Shown here piece by piece: positions 1 to 8,909 of a stretch of DNA of 64,000 nucleotides (its first letter is position 1; every line of letters starts with the position of its first letter). A program made the position numbers and the translations under genes. The DNA comes from Acidobacteriota bacterium. GTDB lineage: Bacteria > Acidobacteriota > Terriglobia > Bryobacterales > Bryobacteraceae. Location: positions 1-64,000 of the forward strand of contig JAFLBB010000015.1 in NCBI GenBank assembly GCA_017304135.1, read 5' to 3'. The notes under the pieces are model-generated. The model did not search any database. It was not told the DNA's origin and saw only the letters and a list, made by a program, of their open reading frames with translations.

Positions 1-2
1 CG

Positions 3-41
3 GCCGTCCCCGCCACGCCAGGAGCCGCGCGCCCGCGTTGA
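3..41 (+). CDS. mreC: C-terminal tail of an upstream gene, probably MreC (partial)
   Basis: An open frame enters from the left edge and stops with TGA at 39-41, five bases before the first possible mreD start. The visible dozen residues are Ala/Pro-rich, as MreC C-termini often are. MreC sits directly before mreD in most bacteria and links the MreB cytoskeleton to the wall elongation machinery. The assignment rests almost entirely on gene order. A second frame stopping at 56-58 would overlap an ATG at 55 and cannot be excluded. Confidence 0.35.
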   Translation, partial: AVPATPGAARPR

Positions 42-45
42 GCCC

Positions 46-576
46 ATGTCCTCCATGACCCATCTCGGCGAGCCGCTCTATTCCAAACCGGCGCGCATCC
101 GCGAACGCCGGCGCGGACACTACGTCCTCTTCGTCGCTGTCCCGTTGCTGGCGCTCTTGTTCCAGGTGTATGTGCCGCTGTTTGTGTCGAGCTTGGCCTA
201 TCTCGAGTTGCCGCTGCTGGTGACGCTGCACACCGCGCTGACCCGCCGCGCGCCTCTCTTGGGTTTGAGCTACGGCTGCGGCGTCGGCTTGCTCCAGGAT
301 GCACTCTCCAATCTGCCCCTGGGAATGTATGGCATCGTCAAGACCCTCATTGGCTTCTTTGCCGCCAACATCAGCATGCGCGTGGATGTGGATAACCCGC
401 TCGTGCGCTTCCTCACGGCGCTGACACTCTACTTCTTCCACCAGCTCTTTTATTGGGTTCTGGCGCGTGCCCTGATCGGCCAGCAGATCCAGTTTGAAGT
501 GGCGACGACGATTCTGTTTGCCGTGCTCAACGCGGCGGTGGCGGTGCCGCTATTCCAACTGCTGGACAAGGTGTAG
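46..576 (+). CDS. mreD: Rod shape-determining membrane protein MreD
   Basis: A 176-residue integral membrane protein of the size usual for MreD, with about five hydrophobic segments spread from residue 27 to the C-terminus. MreD is part of the MreBCD-PBP2-RodA elongasome that directs lateral peptidoglycan synthesis at the inner membrane. PBP2 follows 61 bases downstream on the same strand, the classical mre operon order, and this supports the call more than the poorly conserved sequence does. ATG at 46 is the first start; ATG at 55 is an equally good alternative because the residues before it are not conserved. Confidence 0.85.
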   Translation: MSSMTHLGEPLYSKPARIRERRRGHYVLFVAVPLLALLFQVYVPLFVSSLAYLELPLLVTLHTALTRRAPLLGLSYGCGVGLLQDALSNLPLGMYGIVKTLIGFFAANISMRVDVDNPLVRFLTALTLYFFHQLFYWVLARALIGQQIQFEVATTILFAVLNAAVAVPLFQLLDKV

Positions 577-637
577 CCGCGATGCGAACACTCACTCCAT
601 TCCCGGCCTCAACGCCTATCATGGGAGCAGGCGCGCC

Positions 638-2518
638 ATGCCGGTGAAGCTCATCCCCAGCGACCCCAACCAGCAGGAGGAGAATCCTCAACCGCTGGTT
701 CTGCGCGACGACACCAAGTTCGCCGCCGGCAAGATCGTCTTCTTCCAGTACCTCTGCCTCGCCATCCTCGTCTTCCTGCTCTCCGGCTTCTGGCAGCTCC
801 AGGTGCAGGACCCGGAATATTACCTCAATCGAGCTGAACGCAACCGCATCCGCACGGTGCCCATCCCCGGCGCGCGGGGCAAGATTCTCGACCGCGACAA
901 CCGCGTCATCGTCGATAACCACTCCTCGTTCAGCCTGTTGCTGTCGCGCATTAATCTCAAACCTCAGCACCTGAGCAGCATCTGCGAAGGGCTTGAGCTG
1001 GACTGCGAGGATCTCCGCGAGCGCTTGCGACGCTATGACCGCACTCGCCCCAAGTACGAGCCCATCGTCATTAAGGAAGAGCTTACCGCTTCCGAACTTG
1101 CCTTCGTGGAGGCGCACCGGGGCCAGGATACCTTTCCTGAAATGGAGCTGATCCACGAACAGCGGCGCCTCTATGCGCGCGACGGTTTGGCCGCGCACGT
1201 CATTGGCTACACCGGCGAGGTGAGCGAAGAGGAGCTGAACACGGCCGAGTTTGCCCGCTACAAACAGGGCGACGTGATCGGCAAGGCAGGCATCGAACGC
1301 TATTACAACGACGTCCTCATGGGCGCCGACGGGCAGCGCCGCGTCATCGTCGACAACATGGGCCGCGTGCGGCAGGTGATCGACAACAAGGAAGCGGTTC
1401 CCGGCAAGAGCGTTCAACTGACCATCGATCTCGATCTGCAAGCCGTCGCCGAGCTGTCGTTGGAGAGCCGCAAGGGGTCGCTGGTGGCGCTTGACCCGCG
1501 CAACGGCGAGATCCTCGCCATGGCCTCGCGGCCCGCCTACGACCCCAACAAGTTTGCCGGCCGCATCCGCTCGCGCGAATGGAATGAGATCATCTACAAC
1601 CCGGACAAGCCGCTGCTGAACCGGTCTATCCAGGCCCAACTGGCGCCTGGCTCCACCTTCAAGCCGATCGTCGCCATGGCGGCTCTCGAAGCCGGCGCCA
1701 TTGACGAGCACACCACGGCGCACTGTTCCGGCGGCGCCACCTTCTATGGCCGTTTCACCGCCTGCCACGCCAAGAAAGGCCACGGCACGGTTTCCCTGAA
1801 CCGCGCCATGGCCCAGTCCTGCGACGTCTTTTTTTATCAGACCGGTGACCGCCTCGGCATCGACAAGATTGCCGAATACGCCGAGCGGACGGGGTTGGGC
1901 AAACGGACGGGCATCGATCTGCCGGGCGAAGCCGAGGGCATCGTGCCTTCGACGCGCTGGAAGATCCGCCACCTGCGTCAGAAATGGTACGCCGGCGAGA
2001 CCATCTCCGTCGCCATCGGACAGGGCGCACTGACGGTGACTCCGATCCAGCTCGCTTACTCGATTGGCGGACTGGCGCTCGGTGGCGCCTGGTTTAAGCC
2101 CCACTTGCTGCGCAACGCGGACGCACACGTGGATGAGCCGCGCCGCGCCACCGTCGATCCGGAGCATCTGAAGTCGGTGCTCGCCGGCATGTACTCGGTG
2201 GTGAACGAGGGCGGCACGGCTTCGCGGTCCGCACTCCCCGGCATCGAGTTCTGCGGCAAGACCGGCACCGCCCAGGTCATCTCCAAGGAAGCGGCCAAGA
2301 AGATGGAAGTGGTGATGAAGGATAACGGTTGGTTTGTCGGCTTCGCCCCGCGCGACAACCCGGAGATCGTCGCCGCCGCCGTGGTGGAAGAGGGCGAGCA
2401 TGGCACGGTGGCCGCACAGGTGGTGCGCGACGTAATCAAGTCCTATTTCGATAAGCGAACACGCCAGCGGCGGCAGACCTCACTCGCCCAGGCCGGTACG
2501 CCTCAAGCGCAGCCATAG
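638..2518 (+). CDS. mrdA: Penicillin-binding protein 2, elongasome transpeptidase
   Basis: A class B penicillin-binding protein that cross-links peptidoglycan during cell elongation, working with RodA and MreCD. One membrane anchor lies near residues 25-48, followed by the PBP dimerisation domain and the transpeptidase domain. The SxxK motif is PGSTFK (Ser339, Lys342), the second motif is SCD (Ser394), and the third is KTGTAQ (Lys541). I chose ATG 638 because it has a GGGAG site ten bases upstream. The frame stays open back to 494, but that extension lies inside mreD and encodes Arg/Cys-rich sequence without family resemblance. The resulting 626 residues match the family. RodA would be expected next but is not here. 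Confidence 0.95.
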   Translation: MPVKLIPSDPNQQEENPQPLVLRDDTKFAAGKIVFFQYLCLAILVFLLSGFWQLQVQDPEYYLNRAERNRIRTVPIPGARGKILDRDNRVIVDNHSSFSLLLSRINLKPQHLSSICEGLELDCEDLRERLRRYDRTRPKYEPIVIKEELTASELAFVEAHRGQDTFPEMELIHEQRRLYARDGLAAHVIGYTGEVSEEELNTAEFARYKQGDVIGKAGIERYYNDVLMGADGQRRVIVDNMGRVRQVIDNKEAVPGKSVQLTIDLDLQAVAELSLESRKGSLVALDPRNGEILAMASRPAYDPNKFAGRIRSREWNEIIYNPDKPLLNRSIQAQLAPGSTFKPIVAMAALEAGAIDEHTTAHCSGGATFYGRFTACHAKKGHGTVSLNRAMAQSCDVFFYQTGDRLGIDKIAEYAERTGLGKRTGIDLPGEAEGIVPSTRWKIRHLRQKWYAGETISVAIGQGALTVTPIQLAYSIGGLALGGAWFKPHLLRNADAHVDEPRRATVDPEHLKSVLAGMYSVVNEGGTASRSALPGIEFCGKTGTAQVISKEAAKKMEVVMKDNGWFVGFAPRDNPEIVAAAVVEEGEHGTVAAQVVRDVIKSYFDKRTRQRRQTSLAQAGTPQAQP

Positions 2519-2531
2519 GCCCGCTGGCCGG

Positions 2532-2546
2532 GTTAAGAACGTAAAG
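2532..2546 (+). promoter_or_regulatory. Tandem GTTAAG-N3-GTAAAG motif upstream of regulator gene
   Basis: GTTAAG at 2532 is followed nine bases later by GTAAAG, 66 bases before the ATG at 2598. Nearly the same 15-mer occurs 65 bases before the subtilase gene (3855), and a perfect tandem 9-mer precedes the histidine kinase operon (8910). Direct repeats one helical turn apart are the usual operator form for OmpR-family regulators. The binding role is inferred. Confidence 0.4.
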
Positions 2547-2597
2547 CTTTCCCCCTCCCTGGCAACTCTGGTTGCCGCGCCGCCGTCCTCGATAGGG

Positions 2598-3254
2598 ATG
2601 GCCGCCGCAATTCACCATCAGTTCTCTACCTGTTCGCCGGGAGTCCGCTATCACCGGATAGACGGAATCGAGGCTGTACTGATTCACGAAACCGGCGAAT
2701 ACGGGGCAGTACTTGATTCGCCTCCGCTGGAGATCTGCCGCCAGTTGCATGCCAGCCGCCCTGAACTGGCCGTGTTCGTCGTGGCCCCGGCCGCGCCCCC
2801 CGATCTTCGTGTCGCCCTCCTTGAGGCCGGCGCCGATGAGGTGCTCAACGAACCCATCGGGGAACCCGAACTGGAGGCGCGCCTGCGGGCGCTGGTCCGC
2901 CGTTGCGCGCTGCTGCATGCGCCGCCGAACCTGCGCATCGGCGATATCGAACTCGACCTGTCGCGCGGCCGCGTCTTCCGGCGCGGACATCTCGTCGCGA
3001 TTCCCGCCAAGGAGTTCCTTCTGCTCCGTTTTCTCGCGCAAAACCCCGGCACCGTGTTTTCGCGCGCGGCGCTGCTTTTGGAGGTGTGGGGCTATCGTTC
3101 CTCCTTCACCCGAACCGTCGATGTGCACATCGCCATGTTGCGGCAGCGCGTCGAGGATAATCCGCACAAGCCGCGCTACATCCAAACGGTGCGCGGAAGA
3201 GGATACCGGCTCACCATCCCTGCCGAGGAGCCTGGCGCGGCCGCGGCTGTGTAA
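2598..3254 (+). CDS. OmpR-like winged-helix regulator with degenerate receiver domain
   Basis: The C-terminal half (about residues 115-212) is a clear Trans_Reg_C winged helix, with the typical LRIGDIELDL opening, PAKEFLLLRFLAQNPG and a terminal IQTVRGRGYRL. The N-terminal ~105 residues look like a receiver domain that has decayed. The usual acidic pair of the first strand is absent, the loop around the phospho-acceptor is shortened (GAVLDSPP), and no conserved Thr/Lys signature is visible. It may therefore act independently of phosphorylation. No kinase gene adjoins it; the next gene is a Spy/CpxP-like protein. The start is uncertain because no good ribosome site precedes ATG 2598. Confidence 0.75.
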   Translation: MAAAIHHQFSTCSPGVRYHRIDGIEAVLIHETGEYGAVLDSPPLEICRQLHASRPELAVFVVAPAAPPDLRVALLEAGADEVLNEPIGEPELEARLRALVRRCALLHAPPNLRIGDIELDLSRGRVFRRGHLVAIPAKEFLLLRFLAQNPGTVFSRAALLLEVWGYRSSFTRTVDVHIAMLRQRVEDNPHKPRYIQTVRGRGYRLTIPAEEPGAAAAV

Positions 3255-3268
3255 GTCACTTCTTACAC
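3249..3268. promoter_or_regulatory. Inverted repeat GTGTAAG-N6-CTTACAC before the Spy-like gene
   Basis: A perfect 7-bp inverted repeat with a six-base spacer overlaps the TAA stop of the winged-helix regulator (3252-3254) and lies 74 bases before the Spy-like start. It could be an operator for the Spy-like gene or a small hairpin in the intergenic transcript. The symmetry is seen directly; the role is inferred. Confidence 0.4.
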
Positions 3269-3341
3269 TGGCGGTGACGCGCGCACGCAACACAAGGGTC
3301 GCTGACGGGTTCGTCCTTACAGGAGGTCGTAACCAAACGAC

Positions 3342-3749
3342 ATGAAACGAAGAATCACGATCCTGACCTTGCTGACCCTTTCCGCGCTTCCCGTTTTGGC
3401 GCAACCCGGACCGCGATCCCAAGCCGGCCGCCTCGACTACCTCGCCGGATATCTCTCGCTCACCGACGCGCAGAAAACCCAGGCCCAGGCCATCTTCGCC
3501 GCCGCGCAAACAGCCGCCGAGACCGCTCGCGGGCAAATGGACAGCGCGCGCGCGGCGCTGAACACGGCTGTCAAAGCCAACGCCAGCGAGGCCGAACTGG
3601 ACCGGTTGGCGGCGGCCATTGGCGTGATCGAAGGCCAACTGGCGGGTATCCACGCCAAGGCCGAGGCAAAGTTCTACGCCCTGCTCACCGCCGAGCAGAA
3701 GACGAAGTACGACGCGCGCGGCGGCGGGCGCGGCCGTCCGCGAAACTAA
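3342..3749 (+). CDS. Spy/CpxP-like periplasmic protein
   Basis: A 135-residue secreted protein. A signal peptide covers about residues 1-20 (cleavage near LAQPG). The mature part is almost wholly helical and carries two LTxxQ-type motifs, LSLTDAQKTQ near residue 45 and LLTAEQKTKYD near residue 117, the hallmark of Spy/CpxP/zinc-resistance periplasmic chaperones. In enterobacteria such proteins answer envelope stress under CpxR or BaeR control, so a position directly after an OmpR-type regulator is suggestive. An AGGAGG site lies at 3320-3325, somewhat distant from the ATG. The tail is Gly/Arg-rich. Metal sensing is possible but no metal ligands stand out. Confidence 0.75.
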   Translation: MKRRITILTLLTLSALPVLAQPGPRSQAGRLDYLAGYLSLTDAQKTQAQAIFAAAQTAAETARGQMDSARAALNTAVKANASEAELDRLAAAIGVIEGQLAGIHAKAEAKFYALLTAEQKTKYDARGGGRGRPRN

Positions 3750-3775
3750 GGGCGTTCCAAGCTCTCCCCCCCCTC

Positions 3776-3821
3776 AGGCGCGGTCCCGGATCCCCTCTCC
3801 GGGCCGCGCCTGTCGTCTTTG
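3776..3821 (+). terminator. Terminator-like hairpin after the Spy-like gene
   Basis: An AGGCGCGG / CCGCGCCT outer stem with a CCCGGA / TCCGGG inner stem is followed by a modest T-rich tail ending TCTTT. It lies 27 bases after the Spy-like stop codon. The weak U-tract lowers confidence in intrinsic termination. Confidence 0.55.
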
Positions 3822-3854
3822 CCCGCAACCGTTTCCCGTCCCTCCGTATTTGCT

Positions 3855-3869
3855 GTTAAGAAAGTAAAA
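3855..3869 (+). promoter_or_regulatory. Tandem GTTAAG-N3-GTAAAA motif upstream of subtilase
   Basis: GTTAAGAAAGTAAAA matches the element at 2532 in 13 of 15 positions and sits at almost the same distance from its gene (65 versus 66 bases). A TATAGGTATAT stretch just before the ATG could supply the -10 region. A regulator-binding role is inferred. Confidence 0.4.
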
Positions 3870-3919
3870 GGAAGATCTGTTCCGCAACCACAGCCTGGCC
3901 GAACGGGTCCTATAGGTAT

Positions 3920-6307
3920 ATGCAGTTTCGTTCCTTCCTTCGTCCCCTTCTCGCTAGTGCGCTGCTCCTCCTGGCCGCCCTTGTTCCTCTGACGGCTGAG
4001 ATCATCCCAGGGCGGTACATTGTCCAGCTCTCCTCGCCGTCCGCTCCCCCCCGTGCGTTCCAGACGCGCGCGCGTGTGCGGGCCGAGCAAGACTCCTACC
4101 GCGCCCTATTGAGGGCGCGCAATATTGCCGTCCGGGAGAGCCTGGAAACGGTCGTCAACTCGCTGATTGTCGATACCGACGAAGCCGGCGCGGCGGAGAT
4201 CGCGACACTGCCGGGTGTGTTGCGCGTCATTCCCGCACGCAGCCTCAAACTGCTGATGGACCGCGCTCCGGCGCTGCACCGGGTAGGCGAAGCGCGCGCC
4301 CTGCTGGGTAGCGGCAAGGGCGGGGCCGGCGTGAAGATCGCGGTTATCGACTCCGGCGTCGACCAGACGCACGCCTCTATGCTTGCCGGGGAACTAGCCG
4401 CGCCAGCGGGCTTCCCCAAGGCGGGAGATGAGCCGGCTCTGTCGTTCACATCGGGCAAGGTGATCGTTGCCCGCAGTTATGTATCGCTCCTGCCCAATCG
4501 TGACCCCGACAACTCACCGCGCGACCGAGTCGGACACGGCACGGCCGTGGCTGCCATTGCCGCCGGTGTACGTGCCGCCGGTCCGCTGGCGACAGTGGAG
4601 GGCATGGCCCCGGATGCCTGGATCGGGAACTATAAGGTGTTCGGTTCGCCGGGCTCCAACGATGGTTCGAGCGACGACGTAGTGATGAAGGCCATCGATG
4701 ACGCCGTCGCCGACGGCATGGACATAATCAACCTTTCGCTCGGCAGCGACCTCGCTCCGCGGCTGGAGTTCGATCCGCTGGTGGAGGCCATCGAGCGGGC
4801 GACAGCCGCCGGGGTTCTCGTTGTGACTGCGTCCGGCAACAACGGAGGAAGCCTGAACACGCTGTCCTCGCCGGCCACGGCCCCCTCCTCGTTAGCCGCC
4901 GGAGCGAGTACGAGCGACCGCATCCTGGCCGCTTCGGCGATCGTCGATGGGGTGGGTGATTTCATTGCCGTCAATGGGAGTGGCACAGCATCGGCAAGCG
5001 AGGTGTCGGCCCCCATCAGTGATGTGTCCCAGTTGGATGGCGATGGGCTTGGCTGCGGCGGATTCGCCGCGGGCAGCCTGAACGGGCGCGTGGCCCTGGT
5101 GCTGCGCGGCATCTGCCCGTTTGAAACCAAGATCAACAACGCCCAGCGTGCCGGCGCCGTGGCGGCGCTGGTCTATGCCGCGGCAGATGCGCCTGGTGCG
5201 ATCACCATGTCCACCGGCGCGGCCAGCTTACCCGCCCAGATGATCGGTCATGTACAGGGCTCGCTGGTGAAGAACGCGATCGCCGAGGGCCGGCAACTGA
5301 CGGCGACGTTACGGTTCACCCTCGGGCCAGTGCCCATCCAGCCAAATGAACCGGCAAGATTCTCTGGCGCCGGGCCGAGCGTAGATCTTGGCTTGAAGCC
5401 CGATCTACTGGCGGTGGGTCAGCACGTTTACACTGCCACGCAGTCGTTTGACAACCGTGGCGATATGTACAGTGCCAACGGATTCATCCAGGTGAACGGC
5501 ACCAGTTTCTCGGCGCCGATGACGGCCGGTGCGGCGGCGATGGTGAAGGCCGCGAGGCCGGGGCTGAGCCCGGGCCAGGTCAAGTCGCTGCTGGTCAACG
5601 CGGCCTCGCCCGCCGACACGGCTGACGGCTATCATCGCGACCTGCAACTCACCGGCGCCGGCCTGCTGAATGTGGAATCGGCGCTGCGATCCACCGTGAC
5701 CGCCGTGCCCTCTTCGCTCAGTCTCGGCGCGGGCGGCGCAAACCCGAACATCGCCCGCAGTGTGACGTTGACCAACATCTCCACCGCCGAAGAAACCTAT
5801 TTCCTTACGACGCAGGCATTCGATGCCAACCTGGCGGCGCCTGTGCCGGTGGATTCCGCCGTTACCCTCGCACCAGGGGCATCGCGGCAGGTGTCCATAC
5901 GATTCCAGGCTGACAATCTGGCGCCGGGCGCCTATCAGGGCATGCTCGCCATTTCGCCGGCCTCCACGGGCCAGGCCGTTGGCGTGCCCTACTGGTACGC
6001 CGTGGCTTCCAACGAGCCGGCGGCGATCCTGATTCTGGACAGCACCCCATCGGGCCGCCGCGGCGCCAATCTCCGTAATGCCGTCTACTTCCGCGTCATC
6101 GACGCGGCGGGCCTGGCCATTACCACCACCGACCCGGAGGTGAGCGTGACGTCCGGCGACGCGGTCATCACCCGGTTGAACCGCTTCGATGGGGAGATTC
6201 CGGGGCTCTACACGATCAACGTGCAACTTGGTCTCACGGAAGGGACGAACGTATTCCGCATTCAGGCCGGCGGCATTACGCGTGATGTGACCATTACGGG
6301 GAACTGA
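3920..6307 (+). CDS. Secreted subtilisin-like serine protease (S8) with PA insertion
   Basis: A 795-residue exported protease. The order is: signal peptide (1-26), an inhibitor I9-like prodomain (about 30-107), then the S8 catalytic domain with Asp144 (AVIDSGVD), His206 (GHGTAVAA), the oxyanion Asn near 307 (SGNNG) and Ser529 (GTSFSAP). A PA domain is inserted at about 345-465, between oxyanion Asn and catalytic Ser, as in many large secreted subtilases where it limits substrate access. Residues after 595 form beta-rich Fn3/Ig-like modules. All catalytic residues are intact. It is monocistronic. It resembles proteases that degrade external protein; a role in envelope maturation is also possible. 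Confidence 0.93.
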   Translation: MQFRSFLRPLLASALLLLAALVPLTAEIIPGRYIVQLSSPSAPPRAFQTRARVRAEQDSYRALLRARNIAVRESLETVVNSLIVDTDEAGAAEIATLPGVLRVIPARSLKLLMDRAPALHRVGEARALLGSGKGGAGVKIAVIDSGVDQTHASMLAGELAAPAGFPKAGDEPALSFTSGKVIVARSYVSLLPNRDPDNSPRDRVGHGTAVAAIAAGVRAAGPLATVEGMAPDAWIGNYKVFGSPGSNDGSSDDVVMKAIDDAVADGMDIINLSLGSDLAPRLEFDPLVEAIERATAAGVLVVTASGNNGGSLNTLSSPATAPSSLAAGASTSDRILAASAIVDGVGDFIAVNGSGTASASEVSAPISDVSQLDGDGLGCGGFAAGSLNGRVALVLRGICPFETKINNAQRAGAVAALVYAAADAPGAITMSTGAASLPAQMIGHVQGSLVKNAIAEGRQLTATLRFTLGPVPIQPNEPARFSGAGPSVDLGLKPDLLAVGQHVYTATQSFDNRGDMYSANGFIQVNGTSFSAPMTAGAAAMVKAARPGLSPGQVKSLLVNAASPADTADGYHRDLQLTGAGLLNVESALRSTVTAVPSSLSLGAGGANPNIARSVTLTNISTAEETYFLTTQAFDANLAAPVPVDSAVTLAPGASRQVSIRFQADNLAPGAYQGMLAISPASTGQAVGVPYWYAVASNEPAAILILDSTPSGRRGANLRNAVYFRVIDAAGLAITTTDPEVSVTSGDAVITRLNRFDGEIPGLYTINVQLGLTEGTNVFRIQAGGITRDVTITGN

Positions 6308-6371
6308 GCGCTGACGGCGCTACACGAAGCCGTTGCGGGAATCCACCACTAGTTCCGGACGCGTATCTGGA

Positions 6372-7058
6372 CTAATCGCCGAAGCGATAGCCCGTGCCGC
6401 GAACGGTGTGGATGAAGCGCGGCGAGGCGGGATTGTCTTCGAGTTTTTGACGCAGCCAGGCGACGTGGACATCGATGGTCCGCGACGAGACGCCGGACTG
6501 ATATTCCCACACATCGGCCAGGATCTCCTCGCGGGGAAGCACTTTGCCCCGGTTCTCGACAAGGTAACGGAGCAATTGCATCTCCTTGGCCGCCAGGGGA
6601 ACGGGTTGCCCGGCACGCCTCACAATGCCGGATTCGAAATCCGCTTCCACGGAGCCGAAGGAATAGACCTTCACTTCCAGGCGGTGTTCCTTCTTCACGC
6701 GGCGCAGTAGGGCTTCGACGCGAGCCAGCAGTTCTCCGGGATCGAACGGCTTGGCGAGATAGTCGTCGGCGCCGAGTTTCAGGCCTACGACGCGGTCGGT
6801 CACGCCGCTCTTGGCGGTGAGCATGAGCACGGCGACATCCCGGCCGTGCTGGCGAAGTTCGCGGCAGACATCAAAGCCGTTCTTGCCAGGAAGCATGACG
6901 TCGAGGATGACGAGGTCGAAGGGGCCCCTCAGGGCACGTTCGAGCCCCGCACGGCCATCGGTGGCCGACTCCACCTCATAGCCTTCGCTGGCGAGCAGAT
7001 CCGAGATCGTCAGCACAAGGCCCGGCTCATCTTCAACCAGCAGTATGCGCGAACTCAT
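6372..7058 (-). CDS. OmpR/PhoB-family response regulator
   Basis: A 228-residue two-component regulator. The receiver domain has the acidic pair Glu9/Asp10, phospho-acceptor Asp53 in LVILDVMLPG, Thr81 and Lys103 in YLAKPF. The winged-helix output domain (about 130-226) ends FIHTVRGTGYRFGD. All phosphorelay residues are present, unlike the orphan regulator at 2598. The gene overlaps the 3' end of the upstream histidine kinase by 26 bases, so the two are translationally coupled and are almost certainly cognate. A tandem direct repeat before the kinase gene suggests autoregulation. Confidence 0.95.
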   Translation of the reverse strand: MSSRILLVEDEPGLVLTISDLLASEGYEVESATDGRAGLERALRGPFDLVILDVMLPGKNGFDVCRELRQHGRDVAVLMLTAKSGVTDRVVGLKLGADDYLAKPFDPGELLARVEALLRRVKKEHRLEVKVYSFGSVEADFESGIVRRAGQPVPLAAKEMQLLRYLVENRGKVLPREEILADVWEYQSGVSSRTIDVHVAWLRQKLEDNPASPRFIHTVRGTGYRFGD

Positions 7059-8844
7059 CCTGATACTCCGCCGGCGCCGCCGGAATTCTCATCACGAATG
7101 CCGCGCCCTGCATGGGCGCGCTCTCCACGCGGATTGTACCGCCATGCGCCTCGACGATCCGCTTGACCAGATCGAGCCCGAGGCCCGTGCCGTGAATCTG
7201 GTCGCGCAGCGCATACTGACCACGATAGAACGGTTCAAAGATGTGCGCCTGGTCTTCGGCCGGAATGCCAGGCCCATGGTCAGCGACGCGGATTTCGACG
7301 AAGGCGCCCGCTCCGGTTTCCGCGCTCGATGCGGCCAGACCAATCCAGTTGCTGCCCTCGGTGCCATACTTCACCGCGTTGCTGAGCAGATTCTGCAGGG
7401 CATGCCGCAGCGCAACGGGGTCGCCGAGCACTACCGGCAGCCGCGGCTCGATCTTCTTCTCCAACTCGAATGTGCCGGACTGCAACTCTTTATTGGCCTG
7501 CAACCCCTGTTCAATGATCTCCTCCAGCAGCACCGGTTCGCTGCGCCGCACACCCCTGCCCGAACGCAGTGCGGTGAACTCCAGGATCTGTTCGACCATG
7601 GCCGACAGTTTACGCGACTCCGATTCGATGAGCGCACCGTACTTGCTCACCTGGGCCGGATTTCCCGCCAATTTTCCGCGCAGGTTGTAGGCGGCCGTGC
7701 CGATCACGGCAAGCGGCGTGCGCAACTCATGGGAAACCCCGGCCACGAAGTTCATCTGCAACTCAGCAAGCTGCTGGGCCTTGCGTGTGAAACGGATCAG
7801 GACCCAGGCTGTGGCCAGCAGCAACGCGAAGAGGGCGCCCGAGACGGCATAGTTGCGCCAGCGCCCGCGGGCGACAAGCGTGTCCACCGAGCCTGCTTCA
7901 TTGCGGACAAACAGCAGCCAGCGCCCGGTGCCGCCAGGGCCTGGGGGGCCCGGGGGCGAGCCGGCCTTGCGACCGCCGGAACCTGGATCGCCTGGACCCG
8001 CCATGGGGCGGATGCCCGGGAAACGGAACTCATCAAAGAGCGTGATGGACCCGCTGGCGCTATCCATCAACGCCTGCTCGCCTCCGGCCGCGGTGCTGAA
8101 GAGAACCTTCTTGGGGTCGCGGCGGGACACGACGACAGACTGGTAGAGCGAGGACCCATCATCGCTGAAGTGTTTGCGGATCAGCGCGGGAATGAGGCGG
8201 CTGCTGAGGTATGCCTGATCGAGTTCGACGACGAGCCACTCCACTTCCGCAAGACGGGGCGGTTCACTGGCGCGGCCCCTGCCCTGAGGCGGGATGAATC
8301 CGTCGCCTGAAGGCGGACGGCCGCCGAAGCGGGGAAATTCGATGAGCGCTGACTCCATGCCGGGAGTAGGTGGCGGGCCCCCGCGGTGGATGCGTGCCTC
8401 GAAGCGTTCGCGCGCGCCAGTCCACTCCGGCGGCCATTCGGCATCCCGAAACCCGGAGGCACCCGTGTCCATCAGACGCAGATGGACGGAGTCGCCGATG
8501 GGAAATACCAGTCCGAGCCGTTTCACCAGGGCGGCGTGAGGTTCGCGCTCGCGCCACAGCCGCCAGCGCTCGACATAGCCGGCTTCACTCTCCTCGCGCG
8601 CATCGCTGGCTTCGCGTGACGGGCGTGCTTGCAGCGCCTCGACGCCGCGCACGGTGTCCTGGAAATCCAGGCGGAGCCGCTGCAATCGCCCACTGATCTC
8701 GTTTCGCATACGCTCCCGGTGCGCCTGCGAAACCTCTTCGATCCAACGATATTGCACGAACCCAAGGACGGCGCACAGCACTCCCAGCGCGCCAACCAGG
8801 AGCCACGAGAGCCGGGTTTGCCTGTCCACTGCCAGGTCCGTCAT
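7033..8844 (-). CDS. Membrane sensor histidine kinase
   Basis: A 603-residue sensor kinase. Transmembrane segments at about 12-31 and 333-352 flank a large periplasmic domain of ~300 residues that I cannot assign; it contains Pro/Gly-rich stretches (around 155-195 and 280-307). No HAMP domain is evident. The H-box is GVSHELRTPL with His372, the N-box is LQNLLSNAVKYG near 485, and the G-boxes are DHGPGIP and GTGLGLDLV. It phosphorylates the regulator encoded immediately downstream. The ligand is unknown. The low-complexity Gly/Pro loop just before TM2 is unusual and may be a flexible stalk. Confidence 0.93.
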   Translation of the reverse strand: MTDLAVDRQTRLSWLLVGALGVLCAVLGFVQYRWIEEVSQAHRERMRNEISGRLQRLRLDFQDTVRGVEALQARPSREASDAREESEAGYVERWRLWREREPHAALVKRLGLVFPIGDSVHLRLMDTGASGFRDAEWPPEWTGARERFEARIHRGGPPPTPGMESALIEFPRFGGRPPSGDGFIPPQGRGRASEPPRLAEVEWLVVELDQAYLSSRLIPALIRKHFSDDGSSLYQSVVVSRRDPKKVLFSTAAGGEQALMDSASGSITLFDEFRFPGIRPMAGPGDPGSGGRKAGSPPGPPGPGGTGRWLLFVRNEAGSVDTLVARGRWRNYAVSGALFALLLATAWVLIRFTRKAQQLAELQMNFVAGVSHELRTPLAVIGTAAYNLRGKLAGNPAQVSKYGALIESESRKLSAMVEQILEFTALRSGRGVRRSEPVLLEEIIEQGLQANKELQSGTFELEKKIEPRLPVVLGDPVALRHALQNLLSNAVKYGTEGSNWIGLAASSAETGAGAFVEIRVADHGPGIPAEDQAHIFEPFYRGQYALRDQIHGTGLGLDLVKRIVEAHGGTIRVESAPMQGAAFVMRIPAAPAEYQDEFAHTAG

Positions 8845-8909
8845 GCGAATCCCTCTACTTCACGCTATCCCGCCGCGACCGTGTCGCGCAGCTAAGGACG
8901 TGTAAAAGC

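Noticed and set aside
527-2401. Long open frame on the minus strand opposite mrdA
   Set aside because: It mirrors the PBP2 gene, a common effect of GC-rich codon usage. The translation has no family motif and no ribosome site.
5405-6226. Minus-strand open frame opposite the subtilase 3' half
   Set aside because: Arg/Gly/His-rich translation typical of a shadow frame; the opposite strand has clear protease and beta-domain sequence.
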